Below, piece after piece: positions 1-9,459 of a stretch of DNA of 33,767 nucleotides. The DNA lies in assembly GCA_020860385.1 (NCBI GenBank), contig JAJBUK010000010.1:1-33767 (forward strand). Direction: 5' to 3'. The stretch comes from Clostridiales bacterium (lineage in GTDB: Bacteria; Bacillota; Clostridia; Oscillospirales; Oscillospiraceae). Under the pieces are notes generated by a model, which saw only the letters and a list, made by a program, of their open reading frames with translations, had not been told where the DNA came from and ran no database searches. Position 1 is the stretch's first letter. Each line of letters opens with the position of its first letter. Made by a program: the position numbers and the translations under genes.

Positions 1-3000
1 CGGCGCTGGGTCGACAACGCGCAGCAGGCTGTCGCCGCATTGAACTCCAAGTAGGGCTGCGGCTTCTATCTGTTCTACCGGGAGCCGACCTATGCCCGAC
101 GGGACAGCTGTTGGCGGGGCTGGGAGCGGAAGCGGGGCGCCCTCCTGGAGCTGGCCCGCTATTTGCGGAAGCTGCCCTCCGGCATCCGTGTGCTGGAGGG
201 GGAGGAAGCCGACCTGTTGGGTACCCGGTTCCTCCTGACTCTGGACGAGGATACCCGGCTGCTGCCGGATACGGCGGAAAACCTGATCGCCACCCTGCTC
301 TGCCCCCTGAACCGGCCCAGGCTGGACGGGAACAAGCGGGTGGTGCAGTCCGGCTACGGGATTTTGCAGCCTGCCGTAGGGGTTGCGCTGGAGGAGGAGG
401 GGGCCACCGCCTTCGCCCGGCTGCACAGTGGGCAGGGAGGTACGGAGCCCTATGCCTTTGCCTCCAGCGAGTTGTATCGGGACGCCTTTGACCGGGCCAG
501 CTACACGGGGAAGGGCCTCATCGACATCGACGCATTCCTCACCTACCTGGACCACCGGTTCCCGGAGGGGCAGGTGCTGTCCCACGATTTGCTGGAGGGG
601 GAATACCTTCACACCGGCCTGGCGGGGGACTGCCCCGTGCTGGACAGTGCGCCCCAATCCGCCCTGGCCTATTACCGGCGGCTGCACCGCTGGACCCGTG
701 GGGACTGGCAGACCCTCCCCTGGCTCAGAAAAACGGTGCGGAATGAGTTTGCACAGCGTGCGGAAAATCCTTTGAGCGCCCTTTCCAAGTGGAAGATTTT
801 GGATAATTTGCGGCGCAGCTTGGTGCCTGTCGCCCTGGTTTTGGCGCTGACGCTGGGTGCCTGCGGAGCGGGACGGGTGTTCTGGCCGGGAGCTGCGCTG
901 GCGCTGGCGGTCAGCGTGGAGGGCGTGCTATTCCAGGCGCTGGCCTGCTTCCTGCGCCGGGGGAGACGGGGAACCGCCCATTACCGGACAAAAACGGTCT
1001 CCGGCCTGACCGGGGCGGTCAAGGTTGCGGTGGCCCGGTTCCTCCTGCTGCCCTGTGAGGCGTGGGTGCAGCTCTGGGCGGCGGTGACCGCCCTGGTTCG
1101 CATGGGCGTCACCCGGCGGGGCCTGCTGGATTGGACGGTCAGCGCCTCCGATGAGGACAGCACCGGCGTGTGGGCGGTGTGGCACAGGCTGCTGCCCGCC
1201 TCCGCCCTGGGGCTGGCGGTGCTGGTGCTGGGGCAGACGGCGGCGGGAAGGCTGCTGGGAGCGCTGTGGCTCCTGTCCCCGCTGCTGGCCTGGTATCTGA
1301 GCCGACCGGAGAAAGCCGCCATCTTGCCGGAACGGGAACAGGTGTTCCTGCGGGAGGAGGCCCGGGCGCTTTGGCGCTACTTTGACACCTTCCTGACCCC
1401 GGCAGATCACTTTTTGCCCCCGGATAACGTTCAGGAGCGTCCGGCGGGGGGCATTGCCCACCGCACCTCCCCCACCAACATGGGGCTGGCGCTGACGGCC
1501 TGCCTGGCCGCTCTGGACCTGGAGCTGACGGAGCGGAGCCGGGCGCTTTTTTTAATCGACCGGCAGCTGACCGCTATGGAGAGGCTGGAGCGGTGCCACG
1601 GCCACTTTTATAACTGGTATGACACCCGGCAGGCGGAACCCCTTTACCCCCGCTATGTGTCCACCGTAGACAGCGGCAACCTGTGCGTAGCCCTTATAGC
1701 CCTGGCTCAGGGGCTGCTGGAGCTGGGGGAGCCGCAGCTGGCCCGGCGGGCTCAGCGTCTGGTGGAGGAGATAGACTTCGCCTTTTTGTACGATGAGGGG
1801 CAGCACCTCTTCTATATCGGCTACGACGCGGAGTGCGGCAGCTATACGAACAGCTGGTACGATTTGATGTGTTCCGAGGCCCGCACCGCCAGCTATATCG
1901 CCATCGCCCGGGGCGAGGTGGAGGGGCGGCACTGGCGGCACCTGTCCCGGGCGCTGCTGCGCTCCGGGCGGTACGCCGGTATGGCCTCCTGGTCGGGTAC
2001 GGCCTTTGAATACTTGATGCCCCAGCTCTTTCTGCCCGCGCCCAGGGGGTCGCTGCTCCGGGAGACGCTGGCCTTCTGCGTGGCGGAGCAGTACAGGGAG
2101 CGGGGGCGGCAAAACGGCGTTTGGGGCGTGTCTGAGTCCGCCTTCTTTGCCCTGAACGGGGACGGCAGCTATTGCTATCAGGCCAACGGCACCCCGTCCC
2201 TGGCCCTGGAGCGGGAGACAGGGCGGCGGGTGGTAGCGCCCTACGCCTCCGCACTGGCGCTGCCGGTGACGCCCCGGCTGGCGGCGAAGAACCTCCGGAG
2301 GCTGGATGCGCTGGGGATGAACGGGCAGTACGGCTTTTATGACGCGCTGGATCTGACCGTTCCCGGCGGGGCCATTGTCCGCACCTGGATGGTGCATCAT
2401 CAGGGGATGAGCCTGCTGGCCATTGACAACGCGCTGCACCAGAACATTTTTGTGCGCCGCTTTTTGCGGGAACCGGCCATGGCGGCCTTTGCCCCTCTGC
2501 TGGGGGAGGCGCTGCCCACCGGACCCGCCATGAGGCGCAGGGAGGATACCATGAGGGAACCGAAACAGCCGCCGGTGGCGGCCTTTGTGCGGAGCGGCGT
2601 CGGCTTCGACCCGGCGCTGCCCGCCGCCCATCTCTATTCGGACGGCAGTTTCCACAGCCTGTTGACTGCGGACGGCGGCGGCTGGTGCGAGTTCGGGGGG
2701 AAGCGGGTGACAGGTGGCTCCAGCGCTCTGACCGTATCTGTCCGGCTGGAGGGGAAGGAGTACGCCGTCTTTCCCTGCGGCCAGGCGGACAGCCGCCTGG
2801 AATGGCGCTTTGAGGAGGAGCAGGCTGTGCTGACCCTGACGCGGGACTCCTTCCGCGTCAGGCAGGAGGTTGCGCCGCGCAACGGCCTGAACGGGGCAAG
2901 GCACACAGTTCTTGTGGAGAACCGCAGCGAATCCGCCCTTACCGTGCGCTGCATCCTACAGCCGGTACTGCTGGAGGAGGACGCCTACGCCGCTCATCCG

Positions 3001-6000
3001 GCCTTCGCCCGACTGGCAATCAAGAGCGAGCCGCGCCCTCAGGGCGTCCTGTTCCGCCGCCGGCCCAAAGAGGGGCGGGAAGCCCTCTGCCTGGCGGCCC
3101 TGTGGGACGGCCCGGTGGTGCGCTGGGACACGGCGCGGATACACGGGCCGCAGCCTGCCGGGCATACGGGGGCGGTCTGCGACCCGCAGCTGACGTTGGA
3201 ACTGGAGGTTCCGGCGGGGGAGACCGGGCGGCTTGTCCTGGCCCTCGCTGTGGGGGAGGAGGGCCAGGCGCTGCGGAACGCGGAAGGGATTCTAGGCGGG
3301 TTGAAGGCGGAGCAAACGCCCTTTGCCCTCCAGCTTTCCGAGCGCTACGGCCTCACCCCCCAGGAGCGGCAGGAAGCGGACAGGCTGCTTTCCAACCTGC
3401 TGCACTGGCAGACGAAGCGGGTATCAGACGGCATCCCAGGCCCACAGGCGCTGTGGCCCTTCGGCATTTCTGGCGACCTGCCCATCGCCGTGGCAGAGGC
3501 GGGCGGGAACGATTGCCAGCGCCTTGCCCGGTTTGCCGCCGAACAAGAATTGCTGGCGGGCTGCGGCTACCCCTTTGACCTGGTGTTTCTGGATAGGGGT
3601 GGAGACTTGCGGGAGCCGCTCAGCGCCAGCCTGCAACAGCGCCACATCCCCGCCACCTTTGGGGGCAGCGGCGGCCTGCATCTGGTCACTGCGCCGCCGG
3701 AGCAGTGGATGCCGCTCTATGCCGGGGCAACAATCGTGCTGCAAAACGAGGTGCCGCAGCTGCCGACAGACGTTGCCCTGCCCCTGGCAGAGGGCATTCC
3801 CATCCCGCCCCAGGAAGGAACGTGTCAATGGGAGTGGCTGGAGGAGGGGGTTCAGCTATCCCTGAACAATGCGCTGCCGCCCCGGCGCTGGAGCCACATC
3901 CTGGCCAACGAGTCCTTCGGCTGGCTGACGAACGAGTGTGGCACAGGGCACCTGTGGTACGGCAACGCCAGGGAGAATCAGCTCCTCCCCTGGGAGAACG
4001 ACCCCCTGGCCCAGCAGGGGCCGGAGGACCTGCTGCTCTCCGCAGAGGGGGAGGACATCTCCTGCTTTGCCCGCCGGGACGGCTGGGAGACGGTGGTGCG
4101 CTACAGCGCAGCCGCCGCCTCCTGGCAGAAGAAAAAGAATGGAAAGGAAATTACCCTTACAGCGGAGATTCCCCTTGGGGAGAACCGGAGAAGCTTTCAT
4201 CTGACCGTTTCCGGCTTCCAAACCCCGGTACAGCTTCGCTGGAAGCTGTGGCCGCAGCTGGCGGAGCGGCGCAGAGATGCCCGTTTTCTGCGGATTCAGC
4301 GGGAAAACGGCGGCGTTTCCCTGACGAATGGGGCAAATCAGGATTTCCCCGGCGTAAAGCTGCTGCTCCAGGCGGAGGGCTGTCCGCTGGAGCTTGCCAT
4401 GCTGCCGGACGGCGGTATCTGCCTGTCCTGCCCCATGACCGGAGTGTTGGATTTAGTGACAAGTGTTTCAACTTCACAGATAGAGAAGCCGCAGCCGTCC
4501 CTCCTGCAGCCGGATTATGACTGGCCGCAGCTGGCCTCACCGCTGCGGGTGGAGACGCCTGACCCTGCGCTGAACCACTACCTCAGCTTCTGGTGCCTCT
4601 ATCAGGTGGTGGCCTGCCGCCTGTTCGGGCGCACCAGCCTGTACCAGTGTGGGGGTGCCTTTGGATTCCGGGACCAGCTTCAGGATGTCTGCGCCCTGAT
4701 CCCCACCGCGCCGGAGCTGGCCCGCCAGCAGATTTTACGGGCGGCGGCGCATCAATTTCGGGAAGGCGATGTGCAGCACTGGTGGCACCCCAGAGGGACG
4801 GCGGAGCCGGAGCGGGGCGTCCGCACCCGCATCAGCGACGATCTGCTGTGGCTGCCCTACGCCCTGGCCTGCTGGAGGTCGGTGACGGGGGACGCCTCCC
4901 TCCTCCGGGAGCGGGTGGGCTGGCTGACCAGCGAACCCCTCCAGCCCCAGGAGCAGGAGCGCTACGAGGCTCCGGGACGAGACGGGGAGGCCTCCACCCT
5001 GTATGAACACGGCTGCGCCGCCATTCACTGCGTCATGGCCCGGGGCACCGGCGCCCACGGCCTGCTGCTGATGGGTGGCGGGGACTGGAATGACGGACTG
5101 AACCGCATCGGCGCAGATGGAAAAGGAGAGAGCGTCTGGCTGACCTGGTTTGCCGCGCTGGTGATGGAGCGATGGTCGGCGGTGGCGGAGGGGCAGAACG
5201 ATGCTGCCCGGGCCGCCCGCTGTTCACAGCGGGCGAAGGAGTTGGCCCAGGCGGCCAACCGGGCCTGGGACGGGCACTGGTACCTCCGGGGCTATGACGA
5301 CGGGGGCAAGCCCTTTGGCGGGGCGGGTCATCCGTTCTGCCAGATGGATTCCATCGCCCAGAGCTTTTCCGTCTTTGCGCCGAACCCCCAGCCGGAGCGG
5401 GGCAGGGAGGCGGTGCTGCAAGCGGTGTCCGCCCTGTATGACGCCGACCATGGCACAGTCGCCCTCCTGCGCGGCGGATTCCAACCCGGCAGCGAGGCTG
5501 GCTATATTCAGAGTTATCCCATCGGTGTGCGGGAGAACGGCGGACAGTACACCCACGGGGCGGTTTGGCTGGCCAGGGCCTGCTATCGGCTGGGAGAGTG
5601 GGAGACCGGCTGGCGGCTCCTGCATGACCTGTTGCCGGAGCATCACGACAGCGGTGTTTACGAAGGGGAACCCTATGTGCTGGCTGGGGACGTATCCACC
5701 GCGCCGGAGCGGGCGGGACGCTGCGGCTGGAGCTGGTACACCGGTGCGGCGGCTTGGTATTACCGCACGGCGACGGAGGAGCTGCTGGGGATACGCCTCC
5801 GGGGCGGCAAACTGTACCTGACCCCTCAGCTGCCGGAGAGCTGGGAGGGCTACCGGGCCACGCTGCGCCTCGCCGGAAAGACGCTGCATATCAGCGTCCA
5901 TTGCGGCGGGCCGTGTCAAATCCTGGTGGACGGTGCGCCCAGGGAGAACGGCATTGCCCTGGACAGCCTGGGGCGGCAGACGGAGCTGACCGTATTTTGC

Positions 6001-6021
6001 GGGAAATCAGCGGGACGCTGA
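1..6021 (+). CDS. ndvB: Cyclic beta-1,2-glucan synthase (GT84 + glycoamylase-like + GH94), 5'-partial, interrupted by an in-frame TAG at 52-54
   Basis: Giant membrane enzyme that makes, trims and cyclises beta-1,2-glucan from UDP-glucose. Its N-terminal part lies outside the window. One frame is open on both sides of a TAG at 52-54; the residues after it (GCGFYLFYREP, then WERKRGALLEL) match this family, so coding really starts upstream. Over 1,950 codons remain. Order seen: GT84 core with DEDT metal motif (about 244) and an RLHRWTRGDW motif (about 680-712); three hydrophobic spans between about 810 and 1300; a glycoamylase-like domain (TNMGLAL near 1475, RTWMVHHQGMSLLA near 2380); beta-sandwich regions; a C-terminal GH94 phosphorylase domain with FRDQLQDV (about 4665) and GDWNDG (about 5080), which carries the expected catalytic Asp. 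The first start candidate after the stop is TTG at 163, which would lack part of the GT fold. The gene may be a pseudogene, or the stop may be an error. Family assignment is firm; functionality is not. Confidence 0.88.
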
Positions 6022-6030
6022 AAAAAGGTA

Positions 6031-6058
6031 GTGCAAAATCTGAAAAATGCTGTATAAT
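6031..6058 (+). promoter_or_regulatory. Candidate sigma-A promoter for lgt
   Basis: A perfect TATAAT at 6053-6058 follows the ndvB stop. The -35 is weak (GTGCAA at 6031-6036, 16-nt spacer). Transcription would begin near 6065, giving a leader of about 200 nt before lgt. Confidence 0.55.
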
Positions 6059-6088
6059 AGAAGCGCATAGTTCGTTACCAAGGGAAAG

Positions 6089-6225
6089 CCGGTCCCCTGG
6101 GCCTGCTATAGCGCCTGCCTTCAGGGGCCGGGCAGCCGCTTAATATAGCGCTGTCCGGCCGCCCCGGGGCGGCTCCGGGGCGTTATGCGCCCCAGGCGGA
6201 AGCAGCGCCTGCCGGTGAGACGGCA
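6089..6225 (+). other. Hairpin-rich 5' leader of lgt
   Basis: Five consecutive inverted repeats lie between the promoter and lgt. They are CCGG(t)CCCCTG with CAGGGGCCGG (6089-6099/6122-6131); CAG(c)CGC with GCGCTG (6133-6153); the perfect 16-bp palindrome GCCGCCCCGGGGCGGC (6158-6173); GGGGCG with CGCCCC (6177-6182/6188-6193); and TGCCG with CGGCA (6210-6214/6221-6225). None has a T-run, so none is a typical terminator. I recognise no known riboswitch or small RNA class. It could be a structured regulatory leader, or simply GC-rich palindromic DNA. Confidence 0.5.
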
Positions 6226-6266
6226 TAGAGTTTGTGCGGATGCGCATATGGAGGTCTGTGTACATT

Positions 6267-7313
6267 ATGAATCCTATTGTATTTCCGGGATTGGGGCTGA
6301 CGTTCCAAATCGAGCGGGTGGCCTTTTCCGTCTTTGGAAAGGACATCTACTGGTACGGCATCATCATCGCCTGCGGCTTTTTGCTGGGGGTGCTGTGCGC
6401 CTGCCACCTGACCAGGGAGTGGGGGCTGAAATCGGATACCGTGCTGGATATGCTGTTCTTCGCGGTCCCCATCGCCATTATCTGCGCCAGAGCCTATTAT
6501 GTTATCTTCTATCAGAGCCTTTACTACAATGCGGACGGCACGTTTGACTGGGCGGAGGCCATCGCCATTTGGGACGGCGGGCTTGCCATCTACGGCGGCA
6601 TCATCGGCGCGGTAATCACCTGCCTGATTTTCTGCGCGGTGCGCCACCACAAGTTCGGAGCGGTGGCGGATGTCTGCTCCTATGGCCTGCTGATTGGCCA
6701 GCTGATCGGCCGCTGGGGCAACTTCGTGAACCAGGAGGCTTACGGCGGCACCTGTACCGCCGTCTGGCGTATGGGCCTGACCCTGCAAAATGGCGACTAC
6801 ATCGAGGTCCACCCCACATTCCTGTATGAGTCGCTGTGGAATCTGTTGGGGTTCCTGCTGCTCTATTTCCTCGTCCGCAAGCATCGGAAGTATGACGGAC
6901 AAATCTTCCTTTGCTATCTGTTCTGGTACGGCCTGGGCCGCTTCTTCATCGAGGGAATGCGGACGGACAGCCTGTACCTGTTCAATACCGGTATCCGGGT
7001 GTCCCAGCTGGTGGCGCTGGTGACGGTAATTGTTACGGTGCAAATTTTGGTGATTCAGCTGTTCCGGAAGCACCCGAAGGAAAATCTCTTAGTCAACAGC
7101 CCACGCTCCGAACTGCGGGAGGCGCAGGCAGAGGAGCCGGAGGCCACCCAGGAGGAGGCGCAGCCCCAGCCTGGCGCCGATGCCCCGGAGGAAACAAACG
7201 CAGGGGAACCGGAAACCGCCGCAGAGGAACCGGCCAACGTTGCGGAGTCGGAGAAATCCGCAGAGGAAGCCGTTGCAGCGCCAAAAGAGGACGGCGAACC
7301 TGCCGCAGAATAA
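6267..7313 (+). CDS. lgt: Prolipoprotein diacylglyceryl transferase
   Basis: Transfers diacylglycerol from phosphatidylglycerol to the lipobox Cys of prolipoproteins, in the cytoplasmic membrane. The 348-residue protein begins MNPIVFPGLGL and has at least six hydrophobic segments. The family signature GRWGNFVNQEAYGG is complete, as are GGLAIYGGIIG and HPTFLYESLWN. I chose ATG 6267 because GGAGG at 6250-6254 lies 12 nt upstream and the family usually starts about here; an in-frame ATG at 6234 would add an unlikely basic stretch. After the last membrane helix comes a hydrophilic tail of about 75 residues, rich in Glu, Ala and Pro, not needed for the core enzyme. A strong terminator follows, so lgt appears to be a single-gene unit. 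Confidence 0.93.
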   Translation: MNPIVFPGLGLTFQIERVAFSVFGKDIYWYGIIIACGFLLGVLCACHLTREWGLKSDTVLDMLFFAVPIAIICARAYYVIFYQSLYYNADGTFDWAEAIAIWDGGLAIYGGIIGAVITCLIFCAVRHHKFGAVADVCSYGLLIGQLIGRWGNFVNQEAYGGTCTAVWRMGLTLQNGDYIEVHPTFLYESLWNLLGFLLLYFLVRKHRKYDGQIFLCYLFWYGLGRFFIEGMRTDSLYLFNTGIRVSQLVALVTVIVTVQILVIQLFRKHPKENLLVNSPRSELREAQAEEPEATQEEAQPQPGADAPEETNAGEPETAAEEPANVAESEKSAEEAVAAPKEDGEPAAE

Positions 7314-7340
7314 GGCAACTCCATATTTTATATGTATGAA

Positions 7341-7379
7341 AAGAACGCTCTCAGGGTCACACCTGAGGCGTTCTTTTTG
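7341..7379 (+). terminator. Rho-independent terminator of lgt
   Basis: The stem AAGAACGC-t-CTCAGG pairs with CCTGAGGCGTTCTT (7341-7355/7362-7375), with one bulged base, and runs into five T's. It separates lgt from the spoIIIA operon and argues against starting spoIIIAA upstream of it. Confidence 0.9.
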
Positions 7380-7400
7380 TTCTATGCCTGTCCCGCTGCG

Positions 7401-7408
7401 CATAGAGT
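7401..7408 (+). promoter_or_regulatory. Possible sigma-E -10 element of the spoIIIA operon
   Basis: CATAGAGT resembles the sigma-E -10 consensus (CATACAnT) and lies about 55 nt upstream of spoIIIAA. Known spoIIIA operons are transcribed by sigma-E in the mother cell. I could not find a convincing -35 element at the expected distance, so the call is tentative. Confidence 0.35.
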
Positions 7409-7463
7409 GGCAACAGGAAACAGGGGCGCGCCTGCCTGCGCACCCCGGAAAGCGGGGTATACC

Positions 7464-8372
7464 ATGAACGACACGGCGTTGGAGCAGGCGGCGGCCTGCC
7501 TGCCAAGGGAGCTGCGGCTTGCCGCCCTGGCGAAGGGGGAGCGAGGCCGCTATGAGGAGATTCGCCTGCGGGCGGGACGGGGAATGTTCCTGACCGGAGC
7601 GGACGGCAGGGAGGAGCAGGTCCTGCTGGGGGGCGAGGTGCTGCCGGTGTCGGCGGACGACCTTTCCCTGGTGGTGGAGCTGGCCACCCGGGCTAGCTTC
7701 CAGAACGCGGCGGAAAAGCTGAAATCCGGCTTCCTGCCCCTGAAAGGGGGGCATCGGCTGGGGCTGTGCGGCACAGTCACGGTGCGGGAGGGGAGCATCA
7801 CCGGCTTCCGGGAGTTGTCCTCCCTGGCCATCCGAATCGCCAGGCCGGTGCAGGGTTTTGCCGAGCCGGTGGTTGCCCAGGTATACCAGGGGGAGCGGCC
7901 CGGCAGCACCCTGATTCTCTCGCCGCCGGGCTACGGCAAGACCACCCTGCTGCGGGATTTGATTCGCCTCATCAGCCTGCGCTACCATCTGCGCATCGGC
8001 CTGGCGGACGAGCGGGGGGAGGTGGCCGCCCTGTGGAAGGGGGTCCCCCAGATGGATGTGGGGCCCACCACCGACGTGCTGGACGGCTGCCCCAAGGCCC
8101 AGGGGCTGATGCAACTTCTGCGGGGCATGGGGCCGCAGCTGTTGGCGGCGGATGAAATCACCGCGCCGGAGGACGTAGCGGCCCTGAGCAGCGCGGCGAA
8201 CTGCGGCGTGGCGCTGCTGGCCACCGCCCATGCCGCCGGGGTGGAGGAGCTGGGCCAGCGCCCCCTGTACCGGGAGCTGCTGGAGCAGGGGATTTTTCAG
8301 CAGGTGTGCATCCTGCGCCGAGAAGGCCAGCGGCGGTCCTGCACGGTGGAGGCGCTGCCATGCAAAGGCTGA
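7464..8372 (+). CDS. spoIIIAA: Stage III sporulation protein AA (secretion-type ATPase)
   Basis: Cytoplasmic ATPase of the SpoIIIA-SpoIIQ channel that links mother cell and forespore during engulfment; related to type II/IV secretion ATPases. The 302-residue protein has the N-terminal domain with the FQNAAEKLKSGFLPLKGGHR region, then a Walker A GYGKTTLL at about residues 156-163, and a Walker B-like LLAADEIT. ATG 7464 is the first start after the lgt terminator. The frame stays open upstream to 7332, but that part lies inside the terminator. First gene of a contiguous eight-gene operon; its 3' end overlaps spoIIIAB by 13 nt, implying translational coupling. Confidence 0.95.
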   Translation: MNDTALEQAAACLPRELRLAALAKGERGRYEEIRLRAGRGMFLTGADGREEQVLLGGEVLPVSADDLSLVVELATRASFQNAAEKLKSGFLPLKGGHRLGLCGTVTVREGSITGFRELSSLAIRIARPVQGFAEPVVAQVYQGERPGSTLILSPPGYGKTTLLRDLIRLISLRYHLRIGLADERGEVAALWKGVPQMDVGPTTDVLDGCPKAQGLMQLLRGMGPQLLAADEITAPEDVAALSSAANCGVALLATAHAAGVEELGQRPLYRELLEQGIFQQVCILRREGQRRSCTVEALPCKG

Positions 8373-8866
8373 TAGGGGGAGGGCTGGTGGTGCTGGCCTG
8401 TGTGGGCGGAGCGCTGCATCTCACCTGGCAGCGCAGAGAGGGGCTGCGCACCCTGGAGCAGCTGATTGCGGCGCTGCTGCTGATGGAGCGGGAGCTTGGC
8501 CGAGGGGAGCCGGATACGGAGACCCTGCTGGCGATGGCGGCGCAGTCCGCCACAGGCCCTGCGTCCCGCTTCTTCCGGAACGTGGGGGAGGCGCTGAACC
8601 GGAACGCGGAGCGGCCCCTGGCGGCGCTTTGGCGGGAGGAAGGGGAGGCCCTGGCGCTGCCCCCTGCCGCAAAGGCGGCGTTTGACGCGGTGGGGCAGAT
8701 TTTGGGCCGGTATGACGCCCAGGAGCAGCGCAAGGGGCTGCACGCCGTTGCCCAGACCCTACAGGAGATATTCCAAAGCGCAAAGGAGGAGGAAAAGCAA
8801 ACCAGCCGCCTGACCCTGGCCCTTGGCTCCTGTGGGGCGGTGTTTCTGCTGGTGCTGCTTTTATAA
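8360..8866 (+). CDS. spoIIIAB: Stage III sporulation protein AB
   Basis: Membrane protein of the SpoIIIA complex, related to type II secretion F-domain proteins. It has 168 residues, close to the usual 170. An N-terminal hydrophobic segment (residues 3-16) and a C-terminal one (about 150-168) flank a helical region containing EQLIAALLLMERELGRG and PASRFFRNVGEAL, typical of the family. ATG 8360 overlaps the end of spoIIIAA; a longer in-frame start at 8306 would extend the overlap and adds no family-like sequence. The protein ends directly after the second hydrophobic segment. Order and spacing match spoIIIA operons elsewhere. Confidence 0.93.
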   Translation: MQRLIGGGLVVLACVGGALHLTWQRREGLRTLEQLIAALLLMERELGRGEPDTETLLAMAAQSATGPASRFFRNVGEALNRNAERPLAALWREEGEALALPPAAKAAFDAVGQILGRYDAQEQRKGLHAVAQTLQEIFQSAKEEEKQTSRLTLALGSCGAVFLLVLLL

Positions 8867-8872
8867 GATGAT

Positions 8873-9073
8873 ATGGAAATGGATGTCGATCTCATCTTCA
8901 AAATCGCCGCCATCGGCATTTTGGTGGCGGTGCTGAATCAGGTGTTGACCCGCTCCGGCCGGGACGAGCAGGCCACCATGGTCACCCTGGCGGGGCTGGT
9001 GGTGGTGCTGATGCTGGTGGTGCAGGAAATCAGCGACCTGTTTGAACTGATCCGCACCCTTTTTGACCTGTGA
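8873..9073 (+). CDS. spoIIIAC: Stage III sporulation protein AC
   Basis: Small membrane protein (66 residues, two hydrophobic segments) of the mother-cell/forespore channel. It begins MEMDVDLIFKIAAIGI, very like known SpoIIIAC proteins. The start could also be the ATG two codons later (8879), as family members often begin close to the DVDLIF motif; no strong SD decides between them. It lies 6 nt after spoIIIAB, and its stop overlaps the next start in a TGATG arrangement. Its hydrophobic partner SpoIIIAD follows directly, as expected. Confidence 0.93.
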   Translation: MEMDVDLIFKIAAIGILVAVLNQVLTRSGRDEQATMVTLAGLVVVLMLVVQEISDLFELIRTLFDL

Positions 9074-9459
9074 TGGAGGTGATGCTGCAAGTGGCGGCGG
9101 TGGCGGTGGTCGGCTCCGTCTGCGCCGTGCTGCTGGGCAAGCAGCAGGGAGAGCTGGCGCTGCTGCTGGGCTTGGGTACCTGCGGGGTGGTGCTTTACCT
9201 GGTATTGGAGCAGTTCAGTGGATTGGTGGCCCTCATCCGGGAACTGGTGGACTGCGCGGAGGTGGACAGCGACCTGGTGCGCCCCCTGATGAAAACGGCA
9301 GCGGTGGCCATCGTCACCATGCTGACGGCCTCGGTGGCCCGGGACGCGGGGCAAACCGCCATTGCCGCTACGGTGCAGCTGTGCGGCTCTCTGCTGGCGC
9401 TGTGTCTGGCGGCGCCGCTGATTCACGCGGTGCTGACGCTGGTGGCGGAGCTGCTGTGA
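9073..9459 (+). CDS. spoIIIAD: Stage III sporulation protein AD
   Basis: Polytopic membrane protein of the SpoIIIA complex (128 residues, about three to four hydrophobic segments). The conserved core VARDAGQTAIAATVQLCG is present, followed by a hydrophobic C-terminal helix. I took ATG 9073, which overlaps the spoIIIAC stop codon. GTG 9070 is one codon longer, and ATG 9082 is possible but has its SD-like GGAGGT too close. Translation is probably coupled on both sides, because the stop also overlaps the GTG of spoIIIAE. Confidence 0.92.
   Translation: MEVMLQVAAVAVVGSVCAVLLGKQQGELALLLGLGTCGVVLYLVLEQFSGLVALIRELVDCAEVDSDLVRPLMKTAAVAIVTMLTASVARDAGQTAIAATVQLCGSLLALCLAAPLIHAVLTLVAELL

Noticed and set aside
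1552-2904. 450-codon open frame on the minus strand inside the glucan synthase
   Set aside because: Antisense shadow of a GC-rich gene; low-complexity Gln/Pro/His/Gly sequence, no SD, no family resemblance.
7332-7463. Longer spoIIIAA reading frame starting within the lgt terminator
   Set aside because: The extension lies on a terminator and lacks family similarity; ATG 7464 gives the expected length.
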